From Microbacterium sp. 1.5R (lineage in GTDB: Bacteria > Actinomycetota > Actinomycetes > Actinomycetales > Microbacteriaceae): 64,000 nucleotides of DNA. The stretch covers positions 583,072 through 647,071 of the forward strand of contig NZ_VDRC01000002.1 of assembly GCF_007667425.1 (NCBI RefSeq), read 5' to 3'. Of the stretch, positions 16,494 to 24,937 are shown piece by piece (position 1 is the first letter of the stretch; each line of letters opens with the position of its first letter). The notes below the pieces were generated by a model. That model had not been told where the DNA came from, searched no databases, and was given only the letters and a program-made list of their open reading frames with translations. A program made the position numbers and the translations under genes.

Positions 16494-18434
16494 ATGACGA
16501 TCTGGATGGAACTGCTGCTCGCCCTCGGAACGCTCGGCGTGCTCCTGTTCGTTCCCGGTTACATCATCGCCCGCGCGCTCGGGCTTCGGGGCCTGTGGTC
16601 CGTCGCCGTCTCGGGACCGGCCTCCGTGACGGCAGTCGTCTCAGCGTCGATCGTCGCGCCGCTGCTGGGGATGACGTGGGGCGTTCTTCCGGTCGCTGTC
16701 GTGACGGCGGCGATCGTGATCCTCGTAGTGGGGTTGCGAATGCTGCTGTGGCGGGCGACGCCGCCTCACGATCCTGGCGACAGTCTGCGTCCATGGGCAC
16801 GGGCCGCCGTGGTCGCGGCCCCGCTGGTGATCGTCGTGCAGGTGCTGCTCATGATCGGTTCCCCCGATCACATCTCGCAGACCTTCGACAACATCTTCCA
16901 TCTCAACGCGGTGCGATACATCCTCGAAACAGGCAACGCGTCCTCGTTCTGGGTGTCGTCGTTGACCAGCTCTGAAGCCGGCGTCCCGCCGAGCTTCTAC
17001 CCCGCGGGATGGCATGCGTTCTCCGCTCTCCTCGTGGATGTGAGCGGCGTCTCGATCCCCGTCGCGTCGAACGCGCTGCTCATCGGCTTCGCGGCCTTCA
17101 CATGGACGACCGGCATCGTGGTGCTGACCCGTGAACTGTCGGGCGGGCGGACCTCCACCATGGTCGGCGCGGCGGCCGCAGCCACATGCTTCCCCGCCTT
17201 CCCGATCCTGCTCGCCGATTACGGCGTCCTGTTCCCGTACATGATGGCGCTGAGCTTCGTGCCGGCGACGCTGGCTCTTCTCGTGCGGGCGGTGATGCGC
17301 GACCACACCGACGCCAGAGCGCGCGTTCCGTGGCTGGTCGCTCTGGTCGGACTACTGCCGGGAATGGCTGTCAGCCACCCGGGCGGCCTCGTCGTCCTCC
17401 TCGCAATGGGAGCCGTCGTCTTCGCCGCAGCCTTGGTGCGGCGCGCTCGGCGTCATGGAGGAAGACCGCCGGGCGGACTATGGGCGTGGATGGGGCTCGC
17501 CGGGTATCTCGTCATCGCGGGCTGCCTGTGGTTCTTCCTTCGCCCCTCCGCAGACGCACGCACGTGGACGCCGGAGCTGACCGTGGGTCAGGCGATAGGC
17601 GAGGTGCTGACGGCGTCTGTGAACCGTGCGCCGATCAATCTGGGCATGGCCGTGCTCATCGTGCTCGGCATCGTGGCGGCGTTCCGCACGCGCACAGCTC
17701 GTGGAGGACTGACGCTCGGGCTGTTCGCGCTCGCGGCGGGTCTCTACATCACAGCGGCCGGTGTTCCGTACCTCCTGCTCCGCGATGTGCTGGTCGGGGC
17801 GTGGTACAACAACATCCCTCGCCTCGCTGCGATCATGCCGCTCGTCTGGGTCCCGCTCGCGGCGCTGGGTTTCACCGCCGCGTGGGATGCGCTTCGCGCC
17901 CGGCGCCTCCGCGGCGGCCGTCGAATGGTGGCGACGCTGGGGCTCGCCGCGCTCGTGCTCGCTGTCTTCCCGCTGCCGCAGGCCATGAGCATGCGTCATG
18001 CCATCCGGGACGCGCGGGCGAACTACGCGGTCTCGGAAGACGCGCCGCTGTTGACCACCGACGAGTGGGCACTGCTCGAGCGCATCGACGAGTACGTCCC
18101 GGAGGACGCGGTGATCGTCGGCAGCCCGTGGACCGGCACCGCTCTCGCGTACGCGCTGGCCGACCGCGAGGTGCTGTTCCCACACACCCTGATGTACGTC
18201 TCGCAGGACATGCAGGAGATCCTCGACAGCCTCGACACCGCTGAGCCGGGTTCCGAGGTGTGTGATCTGCTCACCGATCGCCGGGCCGACTTCGTGCTCG
18301 ACTTCGGGCGGCAGGAGGTGAACGGCGGTCGGCATGTGTATCGAGGGCTCGACCGCCTCGCGCGCTCCGACGCCGTGGAGCTCGTCGACAGCGAAGGCGA
18401 CGCGCGGCTCTACCGCGTGACCGCCTGCGGCTGA
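16494..18434 (+). CDS. DUF6541-like polytopic membrane protein (GT-C-like)
   Basis: 646 residues with about 12-14 hydrophobic helices between residues 5 and 500 and a soluble C-terminal domain (about 510-646). An acidic loop motif FDNIFHLNAVRYILETG (near 130) after the third or fourth helix recalls the DxD-type loop of GT-C glycosyltransferases, which use polyprenyl-phosphate sugars outside the membrane. The soluble domain contains VIVGSPWTGTALAYALADRE, a pattern seen after the membrane part of several GT-C-like proteins. I recognise the general DUF6541 type common in Microbacterium-like genomes. Catalysis is inferred, not shown. A leader with a possible TAGGAT -10 near 16413 precedes it. Confidence 0.75.
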   Translation: MTIWMELLLALGTLGVLLFVPGYIIARALGLRGLWSVAVSGPASVTAVVSASIVAPLLGMTWGVLPVAVVTAAIVILVVGLRMLLWRATPPHDPGDSLRPWARAAVVAAPLVIVVQVLLMIGSPDHISQTFDNIFHLNAVRYILETGNASSFWVSSLTSSEAGVPPSFYPAGWHAFSALLVDVSGVSIPVASNALLIGFAAFTWTTGIVVLTRELSGGRTSTMVGAAAAATCFPAFPILLADYGVLFPYMMALSFVPATLALLVRAVMRDHTDARARVPWLVALVGLLPGMAVSHPGGLVVLLAMGAVVFAAALVRRARRHGGRPPGGLWAWMGLAGYLVIAGCLWFFLRPSADARTWTPELTVGQAIGEVLTASVNRAPINLGMAVLIVLGIVAAFRTRTARGGLTLGLFALAAGLYITAAGVPYLLLRDVLVGAWYNNIPRLAAIMPLVWVPLAALGFTAAWDALRARRLRGGRRMVATLGLAALVLAVFPLPQAMSMRHAIRDARANYAVSEDAPLLTTDEWALLERIDEYVPEDAVIVGSPWTGTALAYALADREVLFPHTLMYVSQDMQEILDSLDTAEPGSEVCDLLTDRRADFVLDFGRQEVNGGRHVYRGLDRLARSDAVELVDSEGDARLYRVTACG

Positions 18435-18447
18435 CCGGGGGAGCGGT

Positions 18448-19716
18448 TCACGGCCGAGCGGACGCGAGGCCGCGCAGGGCGACCCGCGAGCGGTAGACGG
18501 CCAGCCCGATCGACGTCAGAGCGAGTGCGGTCAAGGCCCCCGGGACTCCGACGAGCAGGGTTCCCGCGAGCACGCCGACCAAGGCCGCGGCCGTGGCGAC
18601 TCCGGCGGACAGTGCGAGCTCTCGAGAGCGCCCGATGGTCACGAGCACTGCCAACCCCGTGACCTGACTGATGGCCTCCCCCGCGAAGCCGAGCCCCATG
18701 ATGGCGGCGATCAGCAGGGGGATGGCGATGGCACCCTGCGAGAGCAGAGGCGAGACCCAGGGTGCACACGTGATCATGCCGATCGCGCCGATCGCTCCGA
18801 TTCCGCAGGCGACGAGCATCGCGGTGCGGCCGCGCGACGGGATGTGCTCGGGTCCCGCCTCGGGCACCCAGCTCTGGATCGCCTGCAGCACCGGGGCGAG
18901 CACGAGTCCGGCGTAGCGCGAGAGCCTGTCTGCGAGCACGAAGAGAGGCAGCGCAGCGGCGGGCACGATCACCTGGACGATCACGACCGGGAGCGTGGTC
19001 AGCAGGCTGGTGGTGAAGGTCGCTGTGAATCCGGGCAGCTGGTCTCGCATCAGAGCCTGCAACGGTTGCGACCGATCCAGAGTCCAGCGCCCGTCCTTGC
19101 TGCGCGTGGCCACGAAGAGGCAGGCTGCCACGAGTCCGAGGACTGCTAGCGAGGCGGTGCATGACGCGTAGACCAGCATGGACGGGATCATCAGGACCCC
19201 CACGAGGGCCGCGGCTTGGCCGAGGATGGCGGGGAGCGCGTCGAAGAGGAAGAGAGCCACCGGCCGGTTCGTCCCGATGAAGTACCATCCGGCGCCGGCG
19301 GCGGGGGCGACGGCTGTCACGGCGATCAGCGCCGCGACGAGCGGGTCGATGCCGACGATGAGAGAGGCGGCGATCGTGCCCAGAGCGAGAACGGGCACGA
19401 CGATGAGAAGTCGCGCGGCGAGGGACGTGGCGAAGAACGTCTTGCGTTCGGCTGCAGGGAGGCTCGCGACGGTGCTGGGCCCGGTGGCACCCCACCCGAA
19501 GCCGACGATGACGGCGAGGAACTGCGCGATCGCCTGGAGCACTGCCAGTCGTGCCCAGGTCGTGTCGCCCAGCTGGCCGATGAGGACGGGGATGGACGCG
19601 ACGCCGACGAGCGTCGACAGGATGATCGAGAGCGAGAAGAGGGCCGACCGTCGGACCAGCTCGTGACCGATCGCCCGACGTGCGCCTCCTCGGCGCGACG
19701 GGCGGTCCGCGCTCAC
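18448..19716 (-). CDS. Wzx-like polysaccharide flippase (MOP superfamily)
   Basis: 422 residues from GTG 19716, which overlaps the stop of the upstream GT2 (GTGA); the longer open frame adds only arginine/proline-rich shadow sequence. About 12 transmembrane helices run from residue 15 to 420, beginning RRSALFSLSIILSTLVGVASIPVLIGQL, typical of O-antigen/teichuronic-type flippases. The loop FVLADRLSRYAGLVLAPVLQAIQSWVP in the second half is also characteristic. It presumably flips an undecaprenyl-linked repeat unit built by the upstream GT2 and GT4 enzymes. It adds a third export route beside the two ABC exporters. Confidence 0.83.
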   Translation of the reverse strand: MSADRPSRRGGARRAIGHELVRRSALFSLSIILSTLVGVASIPVLIGQLGDTTWARLAVLQAIAQFLAVIVGFGWGATGPSTVASLPAAERKTFFATSLAARLLIVVPVLALGTIAASLIVGIDPLVAALIAVTAVAPAAGAGWYFIGTNRPVALFLFDALPAILGQAAALVGVLMIPSMLVYASCTASLAVLGLVAACLFVATRSKDGRWTLDRSQPLQALMRDQLPGFTATFTTSLLTTLPVVIVQVIVPAAALPLFVLADRLSRYAGLVLAPVLQAIQSWVPEAGPEHIPSRGRTAMLVACGIGAIGAIGMITCAPWVSPLLSQGAIAIPLLIAAIMGLGFAGEAISQVTGLAVLVTIGRSRELALSAGVATAAALVGVLAGTLLVGVPGALTALALTSIGLAVYRSRVALRGLASARP

Positions 19717-20636
19717 CGCGTCTCCCTGCCGAGTCTGCGGAGACGCGCCTGAAGGCCATCGGTGATGCGTCCGCCGATCCCCGCACGGCCGTCGCGGATG
19801 CCGCGCGCGAGCGCGACCAGCTGCGCCCTGCGGTCTCCGGCGACGAGGAGTCCGCCGAGGATCATGGTCGTGAGCAGCCGGGTTCGACGCCGGGTCCAGG
19901 CGGGGCGCTCGCGGCCGTACTCTCGGGCGATGATCACCGAGTTCCTGACCATGTAATAGGTGCGGAACGGCGCGTGGTAGAGCAGATGGCGGGCGCGTCC
20001 GCCGAGGACCAGCTGCCGTCCGAAGATCGTGAGTGGTACCAGCGTGCCCAGCTCGTGCCCGATGTCGGTGTCGGGTATGAGCACGTAGCGATAGCCCTCG
20101 CGCCACGCCCGGAGGGTGTACTCGCTGTCGACGGCATCGATGAAAAGCGTCTCGTCGAACGGGCCCACGCGGTCGAACACGTCGAGCTGGACCACCTGAC
20201 CGGCCTGAATGGGGTCGAACGGTCGACCGACGGAATCGAGGATCACCCCGGTGCCCCCGGCGGACGCCGGCGCAGCACCGATCGTCCGCTCTCCGCGTGC
20301 GGCCGCTTCAGCGAGGACGGCGAGAGCGCGCCCGACGTAGCCCTCGGGGATCCACGAATCCTGATCGAGGGTCAGCACGTGCGTCGCGCCCCGATCGCGC
20401 GCAACGCTGATGCCGACGTTCAACGCGTGCGCGATTCCGCCGTTCTCGGGGAGTTCGACGACGTCGACGAGAGGACCGGCGATGCCGAGGGGAGCGGTCG
20501 ATGCGGTGCCGTCATCCACCAGGACCACCGCGGAGACCTGAGTGAGGAGCGCACGAACCCGTTCGGGCAGCTCGTCCGGTGCTCGGAAGGTGGGGATCAC
20601 CGCGACGACGGTGGATCCTCCCGGGTGCGGCGTCAT
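19713..20636 (-). CDS. Family 2 glycosyltransferase (rhamnosyltransferase-like)
   Basis: 307 residues. The nucleotide-binding start VVAVIPTFRAPDELPERV (about 10-27) is followed by VVLVDDGTAS, the NGGIAHALNVGI segment (near 70), and the metal-binding VLTLDQDSWIPEGYV near 92. FIDAVDSEYTLRAWREGYRYVLIPD (near 170) is the conserved acceptor-side block of rhamnosyltransferase-type GT2 enzymes. The order GT4-GT2-flippase, with ATGA and GTGA overlaps, marks a three-gene operon for one repeat unit. Rhamnose as donor fits the rml operon in the window but is inferred. Confidence 0.86.
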   Translation of the reverse strand: MTPHPGGSTVVAVIPTFRAPDELPERVRALLTQVSAVVLVDDGTASTAPLGIAGPLVDVVELPENGGIAHALNVGISVARDRGATHVLTLDQDSWIPEGYVGRALAVLAEAAARGERTIGAAPASAGGTGVILDSVGRPFDPIQAGQVVQLDVFDRVGPFDETLFIDAVDSEYTLRAWREGYRYVLIPDTDIGHELGTLVPLTIFGRQLVLGGRARHLLYHAPFRTYYMVRNSVIIAREYGRERPAWTRRRTRLLTTMILGGLLVAGDRRAQLVALARGIRDGRAGIGGRITDGLQARLRRLGRETR

Positions 20637-21874
20637 CGTGGTCCCTCGCTGATCAGCTCGTTGTAGATGCCGGAGATCCGGCGTCGGAAGGCAGGTAGGC
20701 CGTATTCCGTGACGGCCCAGTCCCGGATGGAACCCGCGAGCTCGGGGCGGGGGTTCCGGATGGCTTCGATCACCGCCGTCGCGAACTCTTCGGGATCCTC
20801 GGTGATGTGGCTGATCGCTCCCTCGCGTTCGATGCCCTCGGCGCCGACGGGCGTCGCGACCACCGGAATTCCGCGCAGGAGCGCGTCGATCGTCTTGAAT
20901 TTCACGCCCGCGCCGTTGTGCAGGGGGACGACGATCACATCGGCAAGGTTCAGATGGGGATCCATCGACTCGACGAAGCCCGTGATCTCCACCGCCTCGT
21001 GCTCCATCGCCAGGCGCTGCAGAGCGGCGCTGGGATTCGCGCCCACTACGGTGAACCGTGCTGAGGGAACAACCTCGCGCACCCTACTCCAGACTCGTTC
21101 CAGGAACCAACGCGCAGCGGCATCGTTGTCCGGCCTGCCCATGGCTCCGCTGAACACCACGAGCGGAGAGGAATCGTCGCGCGGAGTTCGCGTCGGCGCC
21201 GGCGGCACAGGGAAGCCGGGGCGGACGACCTCCGCCCTGGCTGTCGGGGCCAGTGACCGGACGAGACGAGCGTCTTTCTCGCTGAACACGATGACGCGAT
21301 CGGCGGATTCGAAGGTGCGCCGCTCGCGGCGGGCGCTCAGCCATGCGGCAGCGCGGTACGCGGCGCGGCGCAGCGGATCGGGCGCGGTCGAGGCGGCACG
21401 TGACCACCTCTGGGTGATGACATCATGTGCGATGACGATCGTGCGCGAATGGGGCGAGACACCTCGCACCGACGGCAGCAGACTGCCCATCTCCGACCAC
21501 TGGAACTCGATGACGGCGGCCCCTGCGAGGAGTTCGCATGCTCGGCTGCTGCGTCGAAGGGCGCGAGAGAACCACCGATGCGCCGCACTCCCGCGGATCA
21601 GCGAACCGATGTCCGCGAGGATCTTGAACCGGTCGTGCGACATGGGCCCCGATCCGAAGAGCAGGAGAACGGGCCAGGCGGGGGAGCGAGTGACGGCCTC
21701 GCGGTTGAGTGCTGTGGCTGGTGCGATCAGGGTGACGTCGAAGTCGGTCGCTAGCGCGCGATAGTGCTGAAGGGCGTACTCGCCGCCCGCGTGTGCGATA
21801 CCGGAGTATGGGACGTATTTCGTCACGCTGACGACGGGGGGACGAGCTCCGTCTGCAGGCGGGGTGGATCGCAT
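20633..21874 (-). CDS. GT4 family glycosyltransferase
   Basis: 413 residues from ATG 21874. The GT-B N-terminal domain has SVTKYVPYSGIAHAGGEYALQHYRAL (near 18-43) and, near 215, FSEKDARLV. The C-terminal domain has PLVVFSGAMGRPDNDAAARWFLERVW (near 255), FTVVGANPSAALQRL, VEITGFVES, and the donor-site block DVIVVPLHNGAGVKFKTIDALLRGIPVVATPVGAEGI, including the E/K pattern of GT4 enzymes. The upstream in-frame codon at 21922 would run into the divergent gene. A -10 interleaved with that of the divergent gene lies directly upstream. Confidence 0.88.
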   Translation of the reverse strand: MRSTPPADGARPPVVSVTKYVPYSGIAHAGGEYALQHYRALATDFDVTLIAPATALNREAVTRSPAWPVLLLFGSGPMSHDRFKILADIGSLIRGSAAHRWFSRALRRSSRACELLAGAAVIEFQWSEMGSLLPSVRGVSPHSRTIVIAHDVITQRWSRAASTAPDPLRRAAYRAAAWLSARRERRTFESADRVIVFSEKDARLVRSLAPTARAEVVRPGFPVPPAPTRTPRDDSSPLVVFSGAMGRPDNDAAARWFLERVWSRVREVVPSARFTVVGANPSAALQRLAMEHEAVEITGFVESMDPHLNLADVIVVPLHNGAGVKFKTIDALLRGIPVVATPVGAEGIEREGAISHITEDPEEFATAVIEAIRNPRPELAGSIRDWAVTEYGLPAFRRRISGIYNELISEGPR

Positions 21875-21880
21875 ATGAGC

Positions 21881-21886
21881 TAGCCT
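21881..21886 (+). promoter_or_regulatory. Putative -10 for the gene at 21895, interleaved with the opposite-strand -10
   Basis: TAGCCT, then 8 nt, then ATG 21895. It overlaps the minus-strand -10 by five bases. Confidence 0.45.
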
Positions 21887-21887
21887 A
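21882..21887 (-). promoter_or_regulatory. Putative -10 for the gene at 21874, interleaved with the opposite-strand -10
   Basis: TAGGCT on the minus strand, then 7 nt, then ATG 21874. The core GCCTAGGC (21883-21890) is a palindrome shared by both promoters. Confidence 0.45.
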
Positions 21888-21894
21888 GGCCTCG

Positions 21895-22761
21895 ATGTCC
21901 GAGATGAACGACGCCGCCTCATCGGCCGGCCGTTACGCCGCTGTGATCATCGCCTACCATCGACCGGACCTGCTGACCGCGGTTCTCGACCGCCTCGACG
22001 AGCAGACCCGACGGCCCGACCTGGTGATCGTCGTGGACAACGGGGGCGACATCGCCGAGTCATCGCTCACCGGACTCGCGCTCGCGCCGGTGTTGATCCG
22101 TCGCGCGGACAACCCGGGCTATGGGGCTGCTGTCAACACCGCCGCCGCGTATGCACGCGAAGCCGGGATCCAGAATCTCCTCGTCCTGACGCACGACGCT
22201 GTCTTCAGCCCGACGCTGGCGGAGGCGTTGGTCGGCGCGCTCGATGCGGATCCCGATGCCGGGTGCGTCGCGCCGACGCTGCGGTGGGTCTCGCGACCGG
22301 AGCGCGTCTTCTCCTCGGGTGGTGTCCTCACCCGCGGCGGGCGGGCCTACCATCGCATCGACGAGATCGCCGGCCCGCGCGCGGTCCACTGGGTCGACGG
22401 CGCGATCGCTCTCTTCCGCCTTCGTGCCCTCGAGGGGATCGGCGGCATCGACGAGAGGTACTTCCTGTACTTCGAAGACGTCGACACCGGCTGGTCGTTG
22501 GCACGAGCAGGGTGGCGCACTCTCGTCGTCCCGGAAAGCGCTCAGCAGGAGCCCGGGGCTCACCCGCTGCGCCTCGGCATCCGGAACATGGTGCTCTTCG
22601 CCCGGAAGGCGGGACTTCCTGCAGGACCGGTGGCACTTGCCGTGATGCGCCGCGTCGGGGAGGAGCTCATCGTCGCTGTCCGTCGCGATCGGAGGCTCCC
22701 CGTCTTCAGCGTCATCCGCGGCATAGCTGACGGCGTGGCGGGCCGGCGGGGGAAGCCGTGA
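21895..22761 (+). CDS. Family 2 glycosyltransferase
   Basis: 288 residues. The GT-A start YAAVIIAYHRPDLLTAVLDRL (about 14-34) is followed by VIVVDNGG, RRADNPGYGAAVNTAAAYA and LLVLTHDAVFSPTLAEAL (near 100; the usual DxD is THDA). WVDGAIALFRLRALEGIGGIDERYFLYFEDVDTGWSLARAGWR (about 165-207) is the classic rhamnosyltransferase-type acceptor block. The start is 21 bp from that of the divergent GT4 gene. It is coupled by GTGA overlap to a second GT2, so the two probably add successive sugars of the same unit. Confidence 0.88.
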   Translation: MSEMNDAASSAGRYAAVIIAYHRPDLLTAVLDRLDEQTRRPDLVIVVDNGGDIAESSLTGLALAPVLIRRADNPGYGAAVNTAAAYAREAGIQNLLVLTHDAVFSPTLAEALVGALDADPDAGCVAPTLRWVSRPERVFSSGGVLTRGGRAYHRIDEIAGPRAVHWVDGAIALFRLRALEGIGGIDERYFLYFEDVDTGWSLARAGWRTLVVPESAQQEPGAHPLRLGIRNMVLFARKAGLPAGPVALAVMRRVGEELIVAVRRDRRLPVFSVIRGIADGVAGRRGKP

Positions 22762-23654
22762 GCGAAGGCGTGCGGATCGACATCGTCCTTCCGTACTACA
22801 GCCCGTGGGAGCAAGCCAGCGCGGCCATCACGTCCGTTCTCGCCCAGACCTACAGCCAGTGGCGGCTCGTGGTCGTCGACGACGCGTATCCCGGCGAGGG
22901 GGTGGCGGGCCGCATCGCAGCTCTGGGCGACCCGCGCATCGAATACATCCGACATGCCCAGAACATCGGGCTCGCTCGTAACTTCAGTTACTGCCTCTCG
23001 GTCGTGGAGGCAGACCATCTGGTCATGCTTGGCGATGACGATGTCATGCACCCGACTTACCTCGCCAGCGTCGCGGAGCGCATCGTGGCTCACCCGGACG
23101 CGGACATCATTCAGCCCGGCGTGCGAGTGATCGACGGCGAAGGACGACCTGTGCGCCCTCTCGGGGACCGCATCAAGGCCGTGCTCCGACCTCGCGGCGG
23201 CACCGGAGGGGTACTGATCCGCGGCGAGCAGATGGCGGAGAGCCTCATGCGCGCCGACTGGGCGTACTTCCCGTCACTCGTCTGGCGCACTGCGACGGCG
23301 CGCCGGCATGGGTTCCGCGAGGAATACGCGATCGCGCTCGACTACGGCCTTCTTCTCGACATAGCCCTCGAGGACGGCTCGATGCTCGTGTACGACGATG
23401 TGGTTTTCGACTACCGACGCCATCGGTCCTCGGTGTCGTCCGCGACGGCCGCGTCCGGCGTCCGGTTCGCACAAGAGCGGGATTTCGCCCTGGCCTTCTC
23501 CGCGCGAATGGCGGAGCGCGGATGGGATCGCGCAGCGCGGATCGGGCGGCGGCGCATCATCCCGAGGCTGCACGCGTTCTCGGAGCTGCTCGGGGCCCTC
23601 GTCGCACGGGACTCCACCCGCGCCCGCGCGCTGGTCTCGCACATCGTGCACTGA
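22758..23654 (+). CDS. Family 2 glycosyltransferase
   Basis: 298 residues. RIDIVLPYYSPWEQASAAITSVLAQTYSQWRLVVVDDAYPG (about 6-46) is the nucleotide-binding half; VEADHLVMLGDDDVMHPTYL near 88 supplies the DDD metal site. A catalytic-side segment AIALDYGLLLDIALEDGS lies near 195. The GTG start overlaps the upstream stop (GTGA). The gene converges on the DUF2304 gene with 44 bp between stops. No membrane helices are evident. The donor is unknown. Confidence 0.88.
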   Translation: MSEGVRIDIVLPYYSPWEQASAAITSVLAQTYSQWRLVVVDDAYPGEGVAGRIAALGDPRIEYIRHAQNIGLARNFSYCLSVVEADHLVMLGDDDVMHPTYLASVAERIVAHPDADIIQPGVRVIDGEGRPVRPLGDRIKAVLRPRGGTGGVLIRGEQMAESLMRADWAYFPSLVWRTATARRHGFREEYAIALDYGLLLDIALEDGSMLVYDDVVFDYRRHRSSVSSATAASGVRFAQERDFALAFSARMAERGWDRAARIGRRRIIPRLHAFSELLGALVARDSTRARALVSHIVH

Positions 23655-23698
23655 CACCGCCGACGCGCGGTGCGATCGTGTTCCGCGTGCGCAGCCGG

Positions 23699-24100
23699 TC
23701 AGGCGATGTCTGCGTCGCCGCGCGCCGAGTCGTGTTGGTCGGCATGTTCCAGACGGTCGAGTCGCTGCGCGAGTCGATCGAGCTCAGTGCGGGCGAGCGC
23801 TGCCTCCTCGGCGACGCGACGCATCTCATCCTCAGTGTGCGAGAGCTCCCAGGACAGGTGCAGTGACACTCCGAGGAGGAGGACGATCGCCAGAGCGAAG
23901 AGGAGGTTCGCCGGCACCTGCACGCCAAGGAGCCCCGTCGCCCAGATGAGCAGTCCCGGCATGCATCCGAGGACCAGGACGCAGATCGCGATGACGATCC
24001 ACATCACGGCGTATTTCTCTCGGATGCGGCGGGCGAGCAGCATCCAGAAGACGACGACGAGGATGATGACGGCCATCGCGATTCCGGCGGCGACGATCAT
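23699..24100 (-). CDS. DUF2304-like small membrane protein
   Basis: 133 residues. Three transmembrane helices (about 5-20, 30-50, 60-82), then a C-terminal coiled coil (SHTEDEMRRVAEEAALARTELDRLAQRLDRLEH, about 86-118) and a polar tail. DUF2304 proteins commonly sit next to DPM1-like polyprenyl-phosphate glycosyltransferases, as here (ATGA overlap). They are presumed to help the enzyme or flip the lipid-linked sugar; this is association, not proof. The start is fixed by the overlap; the longer frame upstream is an out-of-frame shadow of the neighbouring gene. Confidence 0.82.
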   Translation of the reverse strand: MIVAAGIAMAVIILVVVFWMLLARRIREKYAVMWIVIAICVLVLGCMPGLLIWATGLLGVQVPANLLFALAIVLLLGVSLHLSWELSHTEDEMRRVAEEAALARTELDRLAQRLDRLEHADQHDSARGDADIA

Positions 24101-24840
24101 GACTGCTCCGATCGGGCGACGGCCTGAGCTCGACGCGGGCCGCGAAGAAGGGCGAGGGCGAGAGCGAAGACGGAGCGCAGAAGGTACACGGTGGCACCGA
24201 CCGGGCCCTGGCTGGGAGTGCCGTGCACACGGGCGCGCATGGCGACGGGCACCTGGGTGACGACGAGGCCCGCGTGGCAGGCAGCGACGAGCGAGTCGAT
24301 CGTGTCTCCGAGGTACTCCGCGGGGTAGTACGCGATGTACTGACGCAACGCTCGGTGGTTGGCCGCGCGGAAGCCGCTCGTGACGTCGGTGAGCCGGGCT
24401 CCCGCGACACGCGACAGCGTGCGCGCAAGAAAGAGCATGGCCCATTTCCGTGGGCCGCGAACGGAGTAATCGCCGACGTCGGCGAAGCGGGCGCCGATGG
24501 AGATGTCCGCGTGCTCCAGCCCCGCGAGGACACGTGCGATGTCAGCAGGATTGTGCTGACCGTCGGCGTCCACTTGTATCACCCGGTCGTATCCGTGCCG
24601 GTGCGCGTAGGTGAATCCCGTGCGCATCGCGCCGCCGACCCCGAGATTGAAAGGGAGCGAGATCACCGTCGCGCCTGCGGCGCGCGCGACCTCGGCGGTG
24701 TCGTCCCCGGAACCGTCATCGACCACCACGACGTCGTACGCGGGACTCGCCTGCCGGATCTCCGCGACGGTGTGTGCGACGTTTCGGGCCTCATTCCACG
24801 CGGGCACGATGACCAGCACTCGATTAGCCAGGGTCGTCAT
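24097..24840 (-). CDS. DPM1-like polyprenyl-phosphate glycosyltransferase (GT2)
   Basis: 247 residues. It likely makes a polyprenyl-phosphate sugar at the cytoplasmic face of the membrane for extracytoplasmic GT-C enzymes. Motifs are VLVIVPAWNEARNVAHTVAEI (about 8-28), VVVVDDGSGDDTAEVA (near 37), NLGVGGAMRTGF, and RVIQVDADGQHNPADI (near 86; DxD). SGFRAANHRALRQY near 155 is also typical. Unlike long DPM1 homologues it lacks a membrane domain; the DUF2304 partner may provide it. A TAGACT -10 lies 9 nt upstream of the ATG. Confidence 0.88.
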   Translation of the reverse strand: MTTLANRVLVIVPAWNEARNVAHTVAEIRQASPAYDVVVVDDGSGDDTAEVARAAGATVISLPFNLGVGGAMRTGFTYAHRHGYDRVIQVDADGQHNPADIARVLAGLEHADISIGARFADVGDYSVRGPRKWAMLFLARTLSRVAGARLTDVTSGFRAANHRALRQYIAYYPAEYLGDTIDSLVAACHAGLVVTQVPVAMRARVHGTPSQGPVGATVYLLRSVFALALALLRGPRRAQAVARSEQS

Positions 24841-24849
24841 AGTTCGTCC

Positions 24850-24855
24850 AGTCTA
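24850..24855 (-). promoter_or_regulatory. Putative -10 for the DPM1-like gene
   Basis: TAGACT on the minus strand, 9 nt before ATG 24840. It implies a leaderless or very short-leader transcript for the two-gene unit. Confidence 0.4.
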
Positions 24856-24937
24856 CCCGGGGCGACCTGCAGCTCCCGGATGCCACGACGGTCTGCGCTG
24901 ATGCTCGGAGCGACCGCAGGTGCCACCGACCGGATGC

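Noticed and set aside
18448..20106. 552-codon version of the flippase
   Set aside because: The extra 130 residues are Arg/Pro/His-rich and overlap the GT2 gene in another frame; the GTG at 19716 gives GTGA coupling.
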